Assembly (NCBI GenBank): GCA_934229785.1
Contig: CAKQEA010000007.1
Span: 23,653 to 87,652 of the forward strand
DNA from: an uncultured Anaeroplasmataceae bacterium
Lineage (GTDB): Bacteria; Bacillota_I; Bacilli_A; Acholeplasmatales; Anaeroplasmataceae
Direction of reading: 5' to 3'
Length of the DNA: 64,000 bases
In this document: positions 26,201 to 34,919 of the stretch, in pieces
Layout of the letters: each line of letters opens with the position of its first letter
Position numbering within the stretch: position 1 is the first letter of the stretch
Program-made: the position numbers and the translations under genes
Notes under the pieces: generated by a model
What the model saw: the letters and a program-made list of their open reading frames with translations, nothing else
What the model was told of the DNA's origin: nothing
Database searches by the model: none

Positions 26201-29142
26201 GCATGATTGATGAGACTACATTGAATAAGCTTAGTGAGGCATATAAAAAGATTCTTACAAATGATGAATATTTAGCAAATAAGGTTGTTGCAGCTATAAT
26301 TGATAAATTATTTGTTTTAGATAATTCAACATCTGAATATAAGCTATCATTAAGTCTAAATTATTTTGTTGAAATTTATAATTATGCCAAAACTCATACG
26401 ATTAGTGAGCTTGTTGATTATGCAACAAAAGAAAATACATTTGCTAATGTTTATAATTATGTTAAAGATTTAGATAAGCTAACTATTAAGAATATATTAG
26501 ATTATGTAAAAGAAACAGGTTTAACATTACAAGAAATAATTGATATTTTAAACGCATATTTACCAGGGGATTCTGATGGAAATTCATTTGAAGATATGAT
26601 TAATAGTATTTTACAAAACAATGGTCAATCATTAGTTGATTATTTGACAAGTAGTGCTGTATCAGAAAAGAATTTATTTAATTTTATTAAAGAGTTATCT
26701 GACAATAATATTGATTTAACTACATATCAAACACAAATTCTTAATATGCTTGATCAAGTTAAGGATGCTAACCTATTTGATTTGATTCTTGGTGAAGAAA
26801 AGAATGAAGTACTTGAAGTAATTGATTTATATGTTGATGCATATAAGGATATATTAACAACAAGTATTTATACAAACTCAATAGGTGAGATATCAAAAAT
26901 TAAATTAGGATTTAATGGTATTATTGAATTACCAGATACCTCTATTGATTCTATAATTAATCTAGATATTACATTTGGTGATGATGTAACAATTCCAAAT
27001 AATTTAACGGCTAAAATTGATACATTATATGGATTTGATTTTATTGAATCAATTAAAACTTCAGGATTTGAATTAATTAAAAATGATAATGACGAAGCAA
27101 TAGGTTTTGTCTATACAAGAACAGATAAGTTTGATAATAGTTATGATTTAGGAAATGGATTAAAGGAAGTAAGAAATACAAATTACAAATATGTATATAA
27201 TTTATATTTTGATGATTTAAAACTTAATTATATAGATTCTGATTGTAGAGATTGGTATTTATATGATTTCATATTAAAAAATGAAGATAATTTCGAATAT
27301 ACGGTTTATAGAAATGAAGTTGTTAAAACATATTACAATGGTGAAATTGTATCCTCATCTAAAAGTGAAAGCTCAAATGTTGAGTACACAAATCACTTAA
27401 ATGTTAGATTGTTCTATAATACTAAAACAAATAAGTTTGTTGTAGCAAATGATTATAATACAACAATGCATGATTTTAAGCTTGTTGAATCTGTTGAACC
27501 AGTTGGTTGTGATACATATGGCTATGATAGATATGTATGCAGTGTTTGTGGCTATCAAAAAACTGAATATGAGGTAAATGGACATCATAATGTTACATAC
27601 ACATACGAATTGATTAATCCAAATGGAAATTGTGAGGATGGTGTAAAGGTTACAGTTCACTGTGAAATTTGTGATAAAACATATGTTGAACGCAATAGAT
27701 ATTATCATGATTATGATGGAGAATATGTATTGGCTGATGGCTCAGAGTCTTGTGAAGATGGTCTTGTATGGAAAGAAACATGTAGAATTTGTAATGATGT
27801 GAAGTATAATTACAATAATACAAGAAATGAACATATGAATGTCGATTATGATAAAATTGATTTAAGCAAGTATGGCGTAAGTGGTGGAATCAGTATTGAA
27901 AAATGTAAAACATGTGGAAAAATATTAAGTTGTAATATTAATATCAAAGAACAACCTACATCAAGTGAAACAAATGAAGAAACAAATACTATTACTGAAA
28001 GCTATAATAATGGTAGAGTGATTATTAATGTTACTACAATAAGTTCTGAAATTGATTGCATTGTAACTGTAAAAAAGCATATTATCGTTAAGGGTGATGG
28101 TACAACTATCTGTGAATATGATGAATTTAATCAATATTCTAATCATGAAAGTACAGAAAGAACAGTTACAAATGGAAATAAGGTTCAAGTAACTACGTTA
28201 TGTGAAAAATGTAATACAATTACAAATATAGAAACTACTACATATTATGGTGAACCAGGAAATAGTCAAGTATCTTGTAGAGAAACAGAATATTATGAAT
28301 ATTATAGTAACACAACATCTTTATATTCATATGTATATCAAAAAGTTACATATGATGAGGCTGGTAATTATAAAAATAAAATTAATGAGAGAAAACAATA
28401 TAAAAATGGTATGTTGGAATTAGTTGATTATTCTGAGTATTTTTATATAAATGATATTGAGTTAATCTCACTTCAAACATATATGCACTATGAAGATGAA
28501 ATTTGTATTGATGGTGAAAAATATGAATATAGCTATGACACAAATAAGTGTACTAAAACAACAATTACATATAGAATAAAAAATGGTACTGATTTTGTTA
28601 AGGTTGATGAACTTACAGAGAGCTATCATATTGCAACTATAAATGTTAAAAATCCTACTTGTACTCAATTTGGAGAAAATAAATGTGCATGTGGCCAAAT
28701 AACATATATTCGTCCATTAGGTCATAAGTATAGTTATAGTGATAATCATTATGTTTGTGAGAAGTGTGGATCTATTACAGATGATCCAGATCAATATGTT
28801 ATAGGATTTGAAGAGCTTAATATTGATAATTCTATAGATGTTTTTATTGGCTATTGCTATTATTCGACAAAATATGATTTTTCAAATCCTTTAGCTGTAA
28901 TTACTATAAATAATCAAAAATTTGATTTCTCAAATGTTTCAATTTCAAGTAATGTTTATGATGATAATACTAATATTATTAGTGGTATTTATACTATAAG
29001 TATTTCAGAAATTACTAGTCTATTAAATAAAAATAATATAACAAATTTTGATGATATATCATTAGAGCTTTATGTTATTGAGTCAAATACAAAAGCAAAA
29101 TATTCAATAACTATATCTTTAGGTAAATATCTAAATAAGTAA
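23215..29142 (+). CDS. Giant repeat-containing lipoprotein (about 1975 aa)
   Basis: Surface lipoprotein of unknown function. The start at ATG 23215 is set by GGGGAGGA; it then begins with a classic lipoprotein signal ending in LMLTSC (Cys24 lipidated). An in-frame ATG at 23170 lacks a good site and would spoil the signal. Modules of about 45 residues repeat: a PTCT-x-x-GY turn, a CxxCG knuckle, then ALGH. They fill about 23300-24430, 24895-25780 and parts of 27480-27930 and 28630-28770. Between them lie a beta-type domain ending in ETEHFSYYAV (about 24460-24880), a long helical region (about 25800-26850) and a C-terminal beta domain. There is no LPXTG anchor or enzyme motif. It has its own promoter and is followed by a two-way terminator. 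Confidence 0.88.
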   Translation: MRQIKKYFTVLLVALIPILMLTSCHKDGEKPEHVHNFVQKEVVAPTCTSDGYTTFLCECGEEEHRDKVAALGHSYGAWVVVKTPTVLTVGVKEKVCSRCNDTIKEDVPVLEENHVHSYGLWEVAKNPTIDSKGLLTRNCIDLDSSETKELPVLNDDDYTIPSNTLVNATCTKIGSKEYVYSFDNQVFSFKIDLPMLAHTLVESHLDATCTTTGFNKKKCSVCDYEEVEVISALGHDANRNGHECEADLVCQRCNAVIETKQAHKLNEEYTAATCSNVGHIKYVCEYCNETIKDITINKLDHTLSEYEKDGVAVQSKDDICLYLQKYTATCSECNQSVSKYENVYKHNYELKATKLATCTTSGSLTYKCSNCNNSYDVSLDINSEAHNYILKSNNDNKIIYSCDNCSSEKVVLNHSDSTEANVDINSLKETKGLELKGNTSITLDDTLLNNIKTNVTISANTIEKDSLKLTEENKKLIGNNPIYDFKMLDSEKNNVDFNGGKVKIRIPYTLAAGESPTDIGVWYINDAGEPTSIKATYVDGFAVFETEHFSYYAVSKLANEDKCRLYGHKYINGFELKPTCTDDGYLTEICSVCGDKKINEISKLGHNFKVTTDVDATCTVIGLHIETCENCGITKEIYKPALGHDYELNTETYVKATCQNAGHEEYKCKNCDSHYETNTMQLNHQYQDEVVDPTCDTDGYTIHTCISCKNVVKDTYVKALGHNYVSSVIEPTCTEKGYTLFKCSRCDESYKTNETAPHHTWNVVEPTCGVSQKCLVCGAFGLPKTNNHSYNPNGVCIICGEGCNHNYAETVYAATCTKDGYTLKICENCGHSEKTNVVSKTGHKGNIICEICGERIISSEYLNNLLFSISSYNSFTISAKNIVFKIEVNKDTNLIEVSNLKLTLKLDENNKLYGYGYFTLNENLNGALGEAKIYAYVKDGYANCIASESYIADIKKADYTYSHTEKTYDEKDHYYRISLDEIFKSIGIGNINEMLSMIDETTLNKLSEAYKKILTNDEYLANKVVAAIIDKLFVLDNSTSEYKLSLSLNYFVEIYNYAKTHTISELVDYATKENTFANVYNYVKDLDKLTIKNILDYVKETGLTLQEIIDILNAYLPGDSDGNSFEDMINSILQNNGQSLVDYLTSSAVSEKNLFNFIKELSDNNIDLTTYQTQILNMLDQVKDANLFDLILGEEKNEVLEVIDLYVDAYKDILTTSIYTNSIGEISKIKLGFNGIIELPDTSIDSIINLDITFGDDVTIPNNLTAKIDTLYGFDFIESIKTSGFELIKNDNDEAIGFVYTRTDKFDNSYDLGNGLKEVRNTNYKYVYNLYFDDLKLNYIDSDCRDWYLYDFILKNEDNFEYTVYRNEVVKTYYNGEIVSSSKSESSNVEYTNHLNVRLFYNTKTNKFVVANDYNTTMHDFKLVESVEPVGCDTYGYDRYVCSVCGYQKTEYEVNGHHNVTYTYELINPNGNCEDGVKVTVHCEICDKTYVERNRYYHDYDGEYVLADGSESCEDGLVWKETCRICNDVKYNYNNTRNEHMNVDYDKIDLSKYGVSGGISIEKCKTCGKILSCNINIKEQPTSSETNEETNTITESYNNGRVIINVTTISSEIDCIVTVKKHIIVKGDGTTICEYDEFNQYSNHESTERTVTNGNKVQVTTLCEKCNTITNIETTTYYGEPGNSQVSCRETEYYEYYSNTTSLYSYVYQKVTYDEAGNYKNKINERKQYKNGMLELVDYSEYFYINDIELISLQTYMHYEDEICIDGEKYEYSYDTNKCTKTTITYRIKNGTDFVKVDELTESYHIATINVKNPTCTQFGENKCACGQITYIRPLGHKYSYSDNHYVCEKCGSITDDPDQYVIGFEELNIDNSIDVFIGYCYYSTKYDFSNPLAVITINNQKFDFSNVSISSNVYDDNTNIISGIYTISISEITSLLNKNNITNFDDISLELYVIESNTKAKYSITISLGKYLNK

Positions 29143-29148
29143 AAAAAT

Positions 29149-29177
29149 GGCTGCAAATCTTAAATAAGATTGCAGCC
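29149..29177. terminator. Bidirectional terminator between convergent genes
   Basis: GGCTGCAAATCTT and AAGATTGCAGCC pair almost perfectly. A and T tracts flank both sides, so it can serve the lipoprotein gene (+) and the permease gene (-). Confidence 0.88.
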
Positions 29178-29204
29178 TATTTTTCTTGTATTCAAATAAA
29201 ATCT

Positions 29205-30515
29205 TTAAATAAATAATATTGCTATTGTAGAAGCTATAAGAGCAAAGAAGGTTAATATTACACCATTTTTCATAAAATCAATGAAATTGTATTTAACTTC
29301 ATTAATCTTTAGTATTCTTAACCACATAATGCCTGCAAGCGCCCCAACAGGAGTAAGCATTGCTCCTATATTAGAACCAATTATAGTAGCGTATATTAAT
29401 TTTATATTTTCCGTATTTGATAGAATTGATCCATAAGCTAGTGTCATTGGTATATTGTTTAATAAATTACAAGCAATAGTAGAAGACCATAAATATAATA
29501 TTGGCTCAGTTGATTTGTTTGTGATAGTTGAGAAAAAATTATAAATTTTATCAAAAACATTATAGGAATCAAGAGCCATAATTATTGTAAACATAGATAA
29601 TATAAAAGGAATAAGGCTATAAGGTACTCGCCTTAATGATGATTTAATGAAATTAAAGCTTTTTACTTTTAGTGAATAAATAATTAGAAATAATAATAAT
29701 GATGTTGCAAATATAAGACAGATGATCCACATTTCCAAGTTTATGTAGTTAGAAATTGCAAGAAGAATTGTTGTAAGTCCTAAATGAATACCGCAAATTA
29801 TGCATAATGCTTTATTTTTTATACTTGGTTTAGACATATCAAATACATCAATTGGATTTTTTAATTCTTTTTTAAATAATAAATATAGAACTACTAAAGT
29901 TGCAAAACCAGTTAAAATTGCAGGTAATATCATATGTATGAAATATGTTAAAAATGGAATATTAAATACTGTAGCTAGATAAATATTTGTAGGATTTCCG
30001 ATTGATAATATCATTGAATAAGTATTAGCTGCCACAAATTCCATTACTAAATATGGGATAGGATTAATGTTACCTTTTTTAGAAAAATAAAGTATAAATG
30101 GCGTGAATGTTAATATTACTATATCGTTTGATGTGAATATTGTTAAAATGGATATTAATAAATACAGTACGAAAAAAAGCTTAAATTGAGATGACTTATA
30201 TTTATTAATAAATATTGAAGCTATATAACTAAAAAAGCCTGTTTCATCAAGACAAATTGAAATCAATGAAACGCATATAAATAGTACTAGTATTTTAAAA
30301 GGATTTAATGTTGAATTTGAAAACAAAATTTTAAAATACTCACTTTTATTAAATGCTGGAGTAATTAATAAAATTATAGCTACTAAGAGCATTGGCAGAT
30401 AAAATGTATCTATTGTAAATGATTTAGTTTTTAATGTTGGACACAATAATATACAAATAAACATAAGTACTATTGCAAGTATGGCTAAAACAATTGTTAA
30501 TATCATATAACTCAC
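29205..30515 (-). CDS. ArsB/NhaD-type ion transporter (SLC13-like) permease
   Basis: An integral membrane protein of 436 residues with about eleven to twelve helices. Motifs TSNDIVILTFTPFI and ILSIGNPTN are the re-entrant loop signatures of the ion-transporter superfamily (ArsB, NhaD, citrate carriers). A second copy of the fold ends with NNIPMTLAYGSIL and GSNIGAMLTPVGALAGIMWL. No arsenic genes are adjacent. The gene diverges from the uronate catabolic operon, so an organic-acid or sodium-coupled role is possible but unproven. Substrate is left open. Confidence 0.82.
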   Translation of the reverse strand: MSYMILTIVLAILAIVLMFICILLCPTLKTKSFTIDTFYLPMLLVAIILLITPAFNKSEYFKILFSNSTLNPFKILVLFICVSLISICLDETGFFSYIASIFINKYKSSQFKLFFVLYLLISILTIFTSNDIVILTFTPFILYFSKKGNINPIPYLVMEFVAANTYSMILSIGNPTNIYLATVFNIPFLTYFIHMILPAILTGFATLVVLYLLFKKELKNPIDVFDMSKPSIKNKALCIICGIHLGLTTILLAISNYINLEMWIICLIFATSLLLFLIIYSLKVKSFNFIKSSLRRVPYSLIPFILSMFTIIMALDSYNVFDKIYNFFSTITNKSTEPILYLWSSTIACNLLNNIPMTLAYGSILSNTENIKLIYATIIGSNIGAMLTPVGALAGIMWLRILKINEVKYNFIDFMKNGVILTFFALIASTIAILFI

Positions 30516-30616
30516 CTTCTTAGGTAATTATAGTCAAAATGCTAATTTACTTCAAGAATTTAGTATAAAAATGTGATAAAAAAATGAATTATCTTGTTTT
30601 ATAAAATTGCTTCACA

Positions 30617-30645
30617 TTGACAAAATTTGCATTAGACTTTATAAT
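30617..30645 (+). promoter_or_regulatory. Promoter of the uronate/KDG catabolic operon
   Basis: TTGACA at 30617-30622 and TATAAT at 30640-30645 are an exact consensus pair with 17-base spacing, about 70 bases upstream of the aldolase start. No dedicated regulator gene is present in the cluster. Confidence 0.88.
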
Positions 30646-30723
30646 TATAGTAAATGGTTTTATATCACAAATCTTTAAAGGTTTTCTTAGTAAATCATTT
30701 AAATTTAGAAAGAGGTTGAAAAA

Positions 30724-31377
30724 ATGAAGAAATTTGATGTTTTAAACAGAATTGCCGAAGTTGGTGTTGTTGCTGTTGTTAGAGCTAATTCTGAAAAAGA
30801 AGCAATTGACATCGCTACTGCTTGTACAAATGGTGGTGTTAAGGCAATCGAAGTAACATTTACAGTGCCTGGTGCTGATAGTGTTATCAAAGCTCTAAAG
30901 AAGGAGATACCTGCTGATAAGTTAATAGTTGGTGCTGGTTCTGTATTAGACCCAGAAACAGCTCGTGCTGCAATTTTAGCTGGTGCAGAGTTTGTAGTTG
31001 CTCCTTCCTTTAATCCAGAGGTTGCATTCTTATGTAACAGATATCAAGTACCTTACATTCCTGGTACTCAAACAATTAAGGAAATTGTTACTGCAATGGA
31101 ATATGGATGCGATGTAATCAAGGTATTCCCTGGAGATATGTTAGGACCTAACTTCATTAAGGATGTAAAGGGACCACTTCCTTATGCAAACTTAATGCCA
31201 TCTGGTGGAGTTAATCTTGAAAATGCTGGCGAATGGATTAAGAAGGGTGCTGTATGTATTTCTTCTGGATCTCATTTAACTGCTCCTGCTCAGAAGGGCG
31301 ATTTAGAAGAAACTGCAAAGCGTGCAGCTCAATATGTTAAGGCTGTTGCTGATGCTAGAGCTGAATTAAAGAAGTAA
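30724..31377 (+). CDS. eda: 2-dehydro-3-deoxy-phosphogluconate (KDPG/KHG) aldolase
   Basis: A class I aldolase of 217 residues that splits KDPG into pyruvate and glyceraldehyde 3-phosphate. The Schiff-base lysine is Lys133 in VIKVFPGD, and Glu43 in AIEVTF is the catalytic acid. VGAGSVLDPETA and LMPSGGVN are the phosphate-binding segments. It is the first gene of the operon, with the kinase products as its substrates. Codon choice suggests strong expression. Whether it also works on KHG cannot be told. Confidence 0.95.
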   Translation: MKKFDVLNRIAEVGVVAVVRANSEKEAIDIATACTNGGVKAIEVTFTVPGADSVIKALKKEIPADKLIVGAGSVLDPETARAAILAGAEFVVAPSFNPEVAFLCNRYQVPYIPGTQTIKEIVTAMEYGCDVIKVFPGDMLGPNFIKDVKGPLPYANLMPSGGVNLENAGEWIKKGAVCISSGSHLTAPAQKGDLEETAKRAAQYVKAVADARAELKK

Positions 31378-31400
31378 AAAAATAAAAAGGAAACCCAATT

Positions 31401-32432
31401 ATGGAAAAGATAATTACATTTGGAGAAATAATGCTTAGACTTTCTACTCCAGATCATTACACCATAAACCAAACTCAGTCATTTATGGTTAATTATGGTG
31501 GTGGTGAGGCTAACGTTGCAGTTAGCTTAGCTCATATGGGTCATAAAACTTATTTTATGTCTAAACTACCACCTAATCAATTGGGCGATGGAGCTATAAC
31601 TCATTTACAGGGAAATGGCGTTGATACTAGATATGTAGTGCGTGGATCTACAACAATTGGTATTTATTTTCTAGAAACAGGCTTTGGAGGACGTCCTTCA
31701 AAGGTTATATATAATAGAAAGCATTCTGCAATTACTCGTATCCAAGAGGATGAGTTTGATTGGGATGAAATATTTACTGGAGCTACTTGGTTTCATTTGT
31801 CAGGAATTACACTTGCTTTAGGATCTAAGGTTAGACAGGTTGCGCTTCGTGCTGTTAAAGAAGCTAAAAAGCATAATGTTCCTGTAAGCTTTGACTTTAA
31901 TTATCGTTCAAAGCTATGGACAGTTGAAGAGGCTAGACCAGTATATAAGCAATTTATGAATTATGTTAATGTAGTATTTGCAAGCTTCTATGATGCAAAT
32001 ACAATTTTAGAAATTCCACTTGATGACGATTTTACTGGTACAACATTATCTGAAAAGAGAAGAAATGTGTTCCCTAAAATGATAAAAAAGTATCACTTAA
32101 ATTATATTTTTGGTACAGACCGTGTTGTATATTCTGCAACTGAAAATTCACTTGCTGGATATTACTTTAAGCTTGAAAATGGCGAGTTAACGTGGGAGCT
32201 TACTGATCCAATTCGCTTCATGATTTATGATAGAATTGGTGGTGGAGATGCATTCGCCTCTGGTGTAATTCATGGATTACTAAAGGATTATAAAAATCCA
32301 AATTATGCTGTAAGATATGGCTTAAACACTTCTGTATTAAAGCATACTATTTATGGTGATGCTTCAACAATGTCTTGTGAGGATATTGAAAACTTCATGG
32401 CTGCTAATGGTAGTGCTGAGGTAGTAAGATAG
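31401..32432 (+). CDS. PfkB-family sugar kinase, KdgK-like (first copy)
   Basis: A ribokinase-family kinase of 343 residues, most likely 2-dehydro-3-deoxygluconokinase. The N-terminal substrate loop is NYGGGEANVAVSLAHMG. The anion hole and catalytic base are in GGGDAFASG (Asp283). It is about 45% similar by eye to the second kinase at 32944-33987, suggesting an old duplication. This copy diverges more from typical KdgK in the central region (EIPLDDDFTGTTLSEK). The paralogs may act on different ketodeoxy sugars, or one may be structural; this is inference. It has a ribosome site AAAAAGGA 23 bases after eda. Confidence 0.85.
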   Translation: MEKIITFGEIMLRLSTPDHYTINQTQSFMVNYGGGEANVAVSLAHMGHKTYFMSKLPPNQLGDGAITHLQGNGVDTRYVVRGSTTIGIYFLETGFGGRPSKVIYNRKHSAITRIQEDEFDWDEIFTGATWFHLSGITLALGSKVRQVALRAVKEAKKHNVPVSFDFNYRSKLWTVEEARPVYKQFMNYVNVVFASFYDANTILEIPLDDDFTGTTLSEKRRNVFPKMIKKYHLNYIFGTDRVVYSATENSLAGYYFKLENGELTWELTDPIRFMIYDRIGGGDAFASGVIHGLLKDYKNPNYAVRYGLNTSVLKHTIYGDASTMSCEDIENFMAANGSAEVVR

Positions 32433-32443
32433 AGGGTAAAAAA

Positions 32444-32929
32444 ATGATAGTAGGAAAACTAAAAGACTTATATAGATATAAGGGTATTGCAAAAAATATT
32501 GATACTACAATCGATTTTATTTTAGAGCATGGTATTGCTGGCATTATTGCTATGGCACCAGGAAAATATGAGATTGATGGTAAAAATGTAATTTTAAACC
32601 GTGATACTTATGTTGCAAAGCCAAAGAAAGATACTTTCTTTGAAAATCATGAAAACTATATGGATTTACAGGTAGTTTTAAAGGGTGATGAATATTTTGC
32701 TTATACTGATATTTCAAACCCACTTTTAAAGGTTACAACACCTTACAATGCTGAAAAGGATGTTACAAAATTTAATGGTGATGATGTTGATGCAGTTAAG
32801 GATGCACAATGGTTCATTTTAAATGAAGGATATGCACTTGTTTATCCAGAGGATGTTCATCTAGCAAAGTGTGATGTAAATGGTGAAACTGTTGAAAAGG
32901 CAGTTTTCAAAATTAAAATTGAAAAATAA
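32444..32929 (+). CDS. YhcH/YjgK/YiaL family protein
   Basis: A cupin-like small protein of 161 residues in the YhcH/YjgK/YiaL family, which commonly occurs in sialic-acid, uronate and related sugar operons and may be a sugar isomerase or mutarotase. Visible family segments are ENHENYMDLQVVLKGDEYFAYTD, FILNEGYALVYPEDVHLAKC and the histidine in PEDVHLAK (likely metal ligand). It sits 11 bases after the first kinase and 14 before the second, so it is firmly within the operon. Its exact substrate is unknown. Confidence 0.85.
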   Translation: MIVGKLKDLYRYKGIAKNIDTTIDFILEHGIAGIIAMAPGKYEIDGKNVILNRDTYVAKPKKDTFFENHENYMDLQVVLKGDEYFAYTDISNPLLKVTTPYNAEKDVTKFNGDDVDAVKDAQWFILNEGYALVYPEDVHLAKCDVNGETVEKAVFKIKIEK

Positions 32930-32943
32930 TAGAGGAGAAAACA

Positions 32944-33987
32944 ATGAAAAATTTAACTTTTAATTCTAAAAAAGTAGTTACAATGGGCGAAATTATGCTT
33001 CGTTTATCTACTCCTGCAAACACTCGTTTTGTTCAGGCAAATCAATTTGATATTATTTTTGGTGGAGGAGAAGCTAACGTTGCAGTTTCATGCGCTAACT
33101 ATGGTTTAGATGCATGCTTTGTTACTAAGCTTCCTGATAATCCTATTGGACAGGCTGCAGTAAATTCTTTACGTCGTTATGGTGTTGATACTACTCATAT
33201 CGCTCGTGGTGGTGATCGTGTTGGTATTTACTATTCTGAAACAGGTGCTTCTATGAGACCATCTGTAGTAGTTTATGACCGTGCTCATTCTGCAATTGCT
33301 GAAGCAAAGCCTGAGGATTTTGATTTTGATGCAATTATGAAGGATGCAGGTTGGTTCCATTGGTCTGGAATTACTCCAGCTATTTCTGATGAATCAGCTA
33401 AGTGCTTAGAGCAAGCTTTAATTGCTGCTAAGAAGTATGGTGTTGTTGTATCATGCGATTTAAATTTCCGTAAGAAGCTTTGGACTTCTGAGAAAGCTAT
33501 TTCAGTTATGAAACCTTTAATGAAGTATGTTGATGTTTGTATTGGTAATGAAGAGGATGCTGAATTATGCTTAGGCTTCAAGCCAGATGCAAATGTTGAA
33601 GCTGGTGAAACAGGTGCTTCTGGTTACTATAACATTTTCAAGCAAATGGCTAAGGAATTTGGCTTCAAGTATGTTGTTTCAACATTACGTGAATCTTTCT
33701 CTGCTACACATAATGGTTGGAAGGCTCTAATCTATGATGGTGAAGAATTCTATGAGTCTAAGAGATATGATATCAACCCTATCATTGACCGTGTTGGTGG
33801 TGGTGACTCTTTCTCTGGTGGTCTAGTTTATGGTTTAATGACTAAGGCTACTCAAGGTGAAGCATTAGAGTTCGCTGTTGCTGCATCTGCATTAAAGCAT
33901 ACAATCAATGGAGATTATAACCTAGTTTCTGTTAAGGAAGTTGAAGCTTTAGCAGGTGGTAATGCAAACGGACGTGTACAACGTTAA
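32944..33987 (+). CDS. kdgK: 2-dehydro-3-deoxygluconokinase (KdgK, second copy)
   Basis: A PfkB-family kinase of 347 residues that phosphorylates KDG to KDPG. FGGGEANVAVSCANYGLDA forms the sugar-binding region, and the catalytic aspartate is Asp288 in GGGDSFSGGLVYG. SCDLNFRKKLW and IGNEEDAELCLG are typical KdgK segments. It has high-expression codon use, stronger than in the first copy, so it may be the main enzyme. The RBS is AGAGGAGA. It is followed by a 94-base gap with a strong hairpin before the next gene. Confidence 0.92.
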   Translation: MKNLTFNSKKVVTMGEIMLRLSTPANTRFVQANQFDIIFGGGEANVAVSCANYGLDACFVTKLPDNPIGQAAVNSLRRYGVDTTHIARGGDRVGIYYSETGASMRPSVVVYDRAHSAIAEAKPEDFDFDAIMKDAGWFHWSGITPAISDESAKCLEQALIAAKKYGVVVSCDLNFRKKLWTSEKAISVMKPLMKYVDVCIGNEEDAELCLGFKPDANVEAGETGASGYYNIFKQMAKEFGFKYVVSTLRESFSATHNGWKALIYDGEEFYESKRYDINPIIDRVGGGDSFSGGLVYGLMTKATQGEALEFAVAASALKHTINGDYNLVSVKEVEALAGGNANGRVQR

Positions 33988-34034
33988 TTTTTGTCAAATA
34001 CTAAATTAATGTATTGATACAAATTTGTTATTTT

Positions 34035-34062
34035 AATTCAGTAGTGGCAACACTACTGAATT
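34035..34062 (+). repeat. Perfect intercistronic hairpin with GCAA tetraloop
   Basis: AATTCAGTAGTG (34035-34046) and CACTACTGAATT (34051-34062) form a perfect 12-bp stem closed by a GNRA tetraloop (GCAA). There is no long T run (TTTACCCC follows), so it is more likely an mRNA-stabilising or partial-attenuation element than a full terminator. It divides the operon into upstream (aldolase, kinases) and downstream (isomerase, KduI, KduD) parts. Confidence 0.75.
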
Positions 34063-34081
34063 TACCCCTTATGGAGGTTAT

Positions 34082-34918
34082 ATGAAAATTGGTGTAAGAT
34101 TACACGATTTAGGTAAGTCTAGTGCTCCAGAGCTTGCAAAAAAAGCAAAATCAATTGGATTTGACTCTGTTCAACTTGTTTTAAATAAGGCGATTGAAGG
34201 CGAAACTGGTCTTGCTGGTACCTTATCTAAAGAAAAGGCTAATTATTTTTATGAGTGCTTTAAAAAGGAAGGATTGGAGATTGCTATGCTTGGCGCATAT
34301 TTTAATCCAGTTCATTCTAACAAAGAGCTTGTAGCTAAAAATATTTTAAAATTTAAAGAACACTTGTTGTATGAAAATGATTTTCATGCTGGTTATGTTG
34401 GTAGTGAGACTGGTTCATTTAATGACGACAAGTGGACCTATAATCCATTAAATCGTACAGAAGAAGCATTTCAAGAGGTAAAAAGAATTTTTAGTGATTT
34501 AGCTTTATATGCTGATCTGCATAATGCTAAAATTGCTTTAGAGGGTGCTTTTGGTCATTGTATGTATCAACCTAAAGCTTTAAAACGTTTAGTTGATGAA
34601 ATCGGTAGCAATTCAATTTATTATACTGTTGATATTTATAATTATCTTGCAATAGAAAATTACGAGCATCATACAGATATATTTGATGAATGCTTAGATT
34701 TATTTAAGGGTAGAATAGTAATATTCCATATTAAGGATTTTATTGTAGAAAATGGTGCTTTAAAGCAATGCTGTATTGGTAAAGGCTTAATGAACTATGA
34801 CTACATCATTCCAAAAATTAAAGAAAATTGTCCAAATGCTTATTTGATTTTTGAAGGATCTAAGCCTGAGGATATGGAATATTCATATAAGTTTATTTCA
34901 TCAAAACTAGGAGAATAA
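34082..34918 (+). CDS. Sugar-phosphate isomerase/epimerase-like TIM-barrel protein
   Basis: A xylose-isomerase-like TIM barrel of 278 residues. The start MKIGVRLHDLG and the strand KSIGFDSVQLVLNKA fit the family. ALEGAFGHCMYQPKAL, YYTVDIYNYL, IVIFHIKDFI and LIFEGSKPEDMEYS carry the metal-binding Glu, Asp, His and Glu. Its exact substrate is unknown. Given the neighbours KduI and KduD, a keto-sugar interconversion in uronate breakdown is plausible. It begins after GGAGG and ends one base before kduI, so the pair is coupled. Confidence 0.82.
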   Translation: MKIGVRLHDLGKSSAPELAKKAKSIGFDSVQLVLNKAIEGETGLAGTLSKEKANYFYECFKKEGLEIAMLGAYFNPVHSNKELVAKNILKFKEHLLYENDFHAGYVGSETGSFNDDKWTYNPLNRTEEAFQEVKRIFSDLALYADLHNAKIALEGAFGHCMYQPKALKRLVDEIGSNSIYYTVDIYNYLAIENYEHHTDIFDECLDLFKGRIVIFHIKDFIVENGALKQCCIGKGLMNYDYIIPKIKENCPNAYLIFEGSKPEDMEYSYKFISSKLGE

Positions 34919-34919
34919 T

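Noticed and set aside
27397-28698. Several cysteine- and isoleucine-rich minus-strand frames opposite the giant lipoprotein gene
   Set aside because: They mirror the repeat codons of the plus-strand gene; no start sites or known motifs.
23215-29142. Repeats in the lipoprotein gene as a possible CRISPR or satellite array
   Set aside because: The repeats are protein-level modules with divergent DNA and no regular spacer structure.
33285-33581. A 98-codon minus-strand frame opposite the second kinase
   Set aside because: It is antisense to a highly conserved kinase and has no ribosome site or neighbours.
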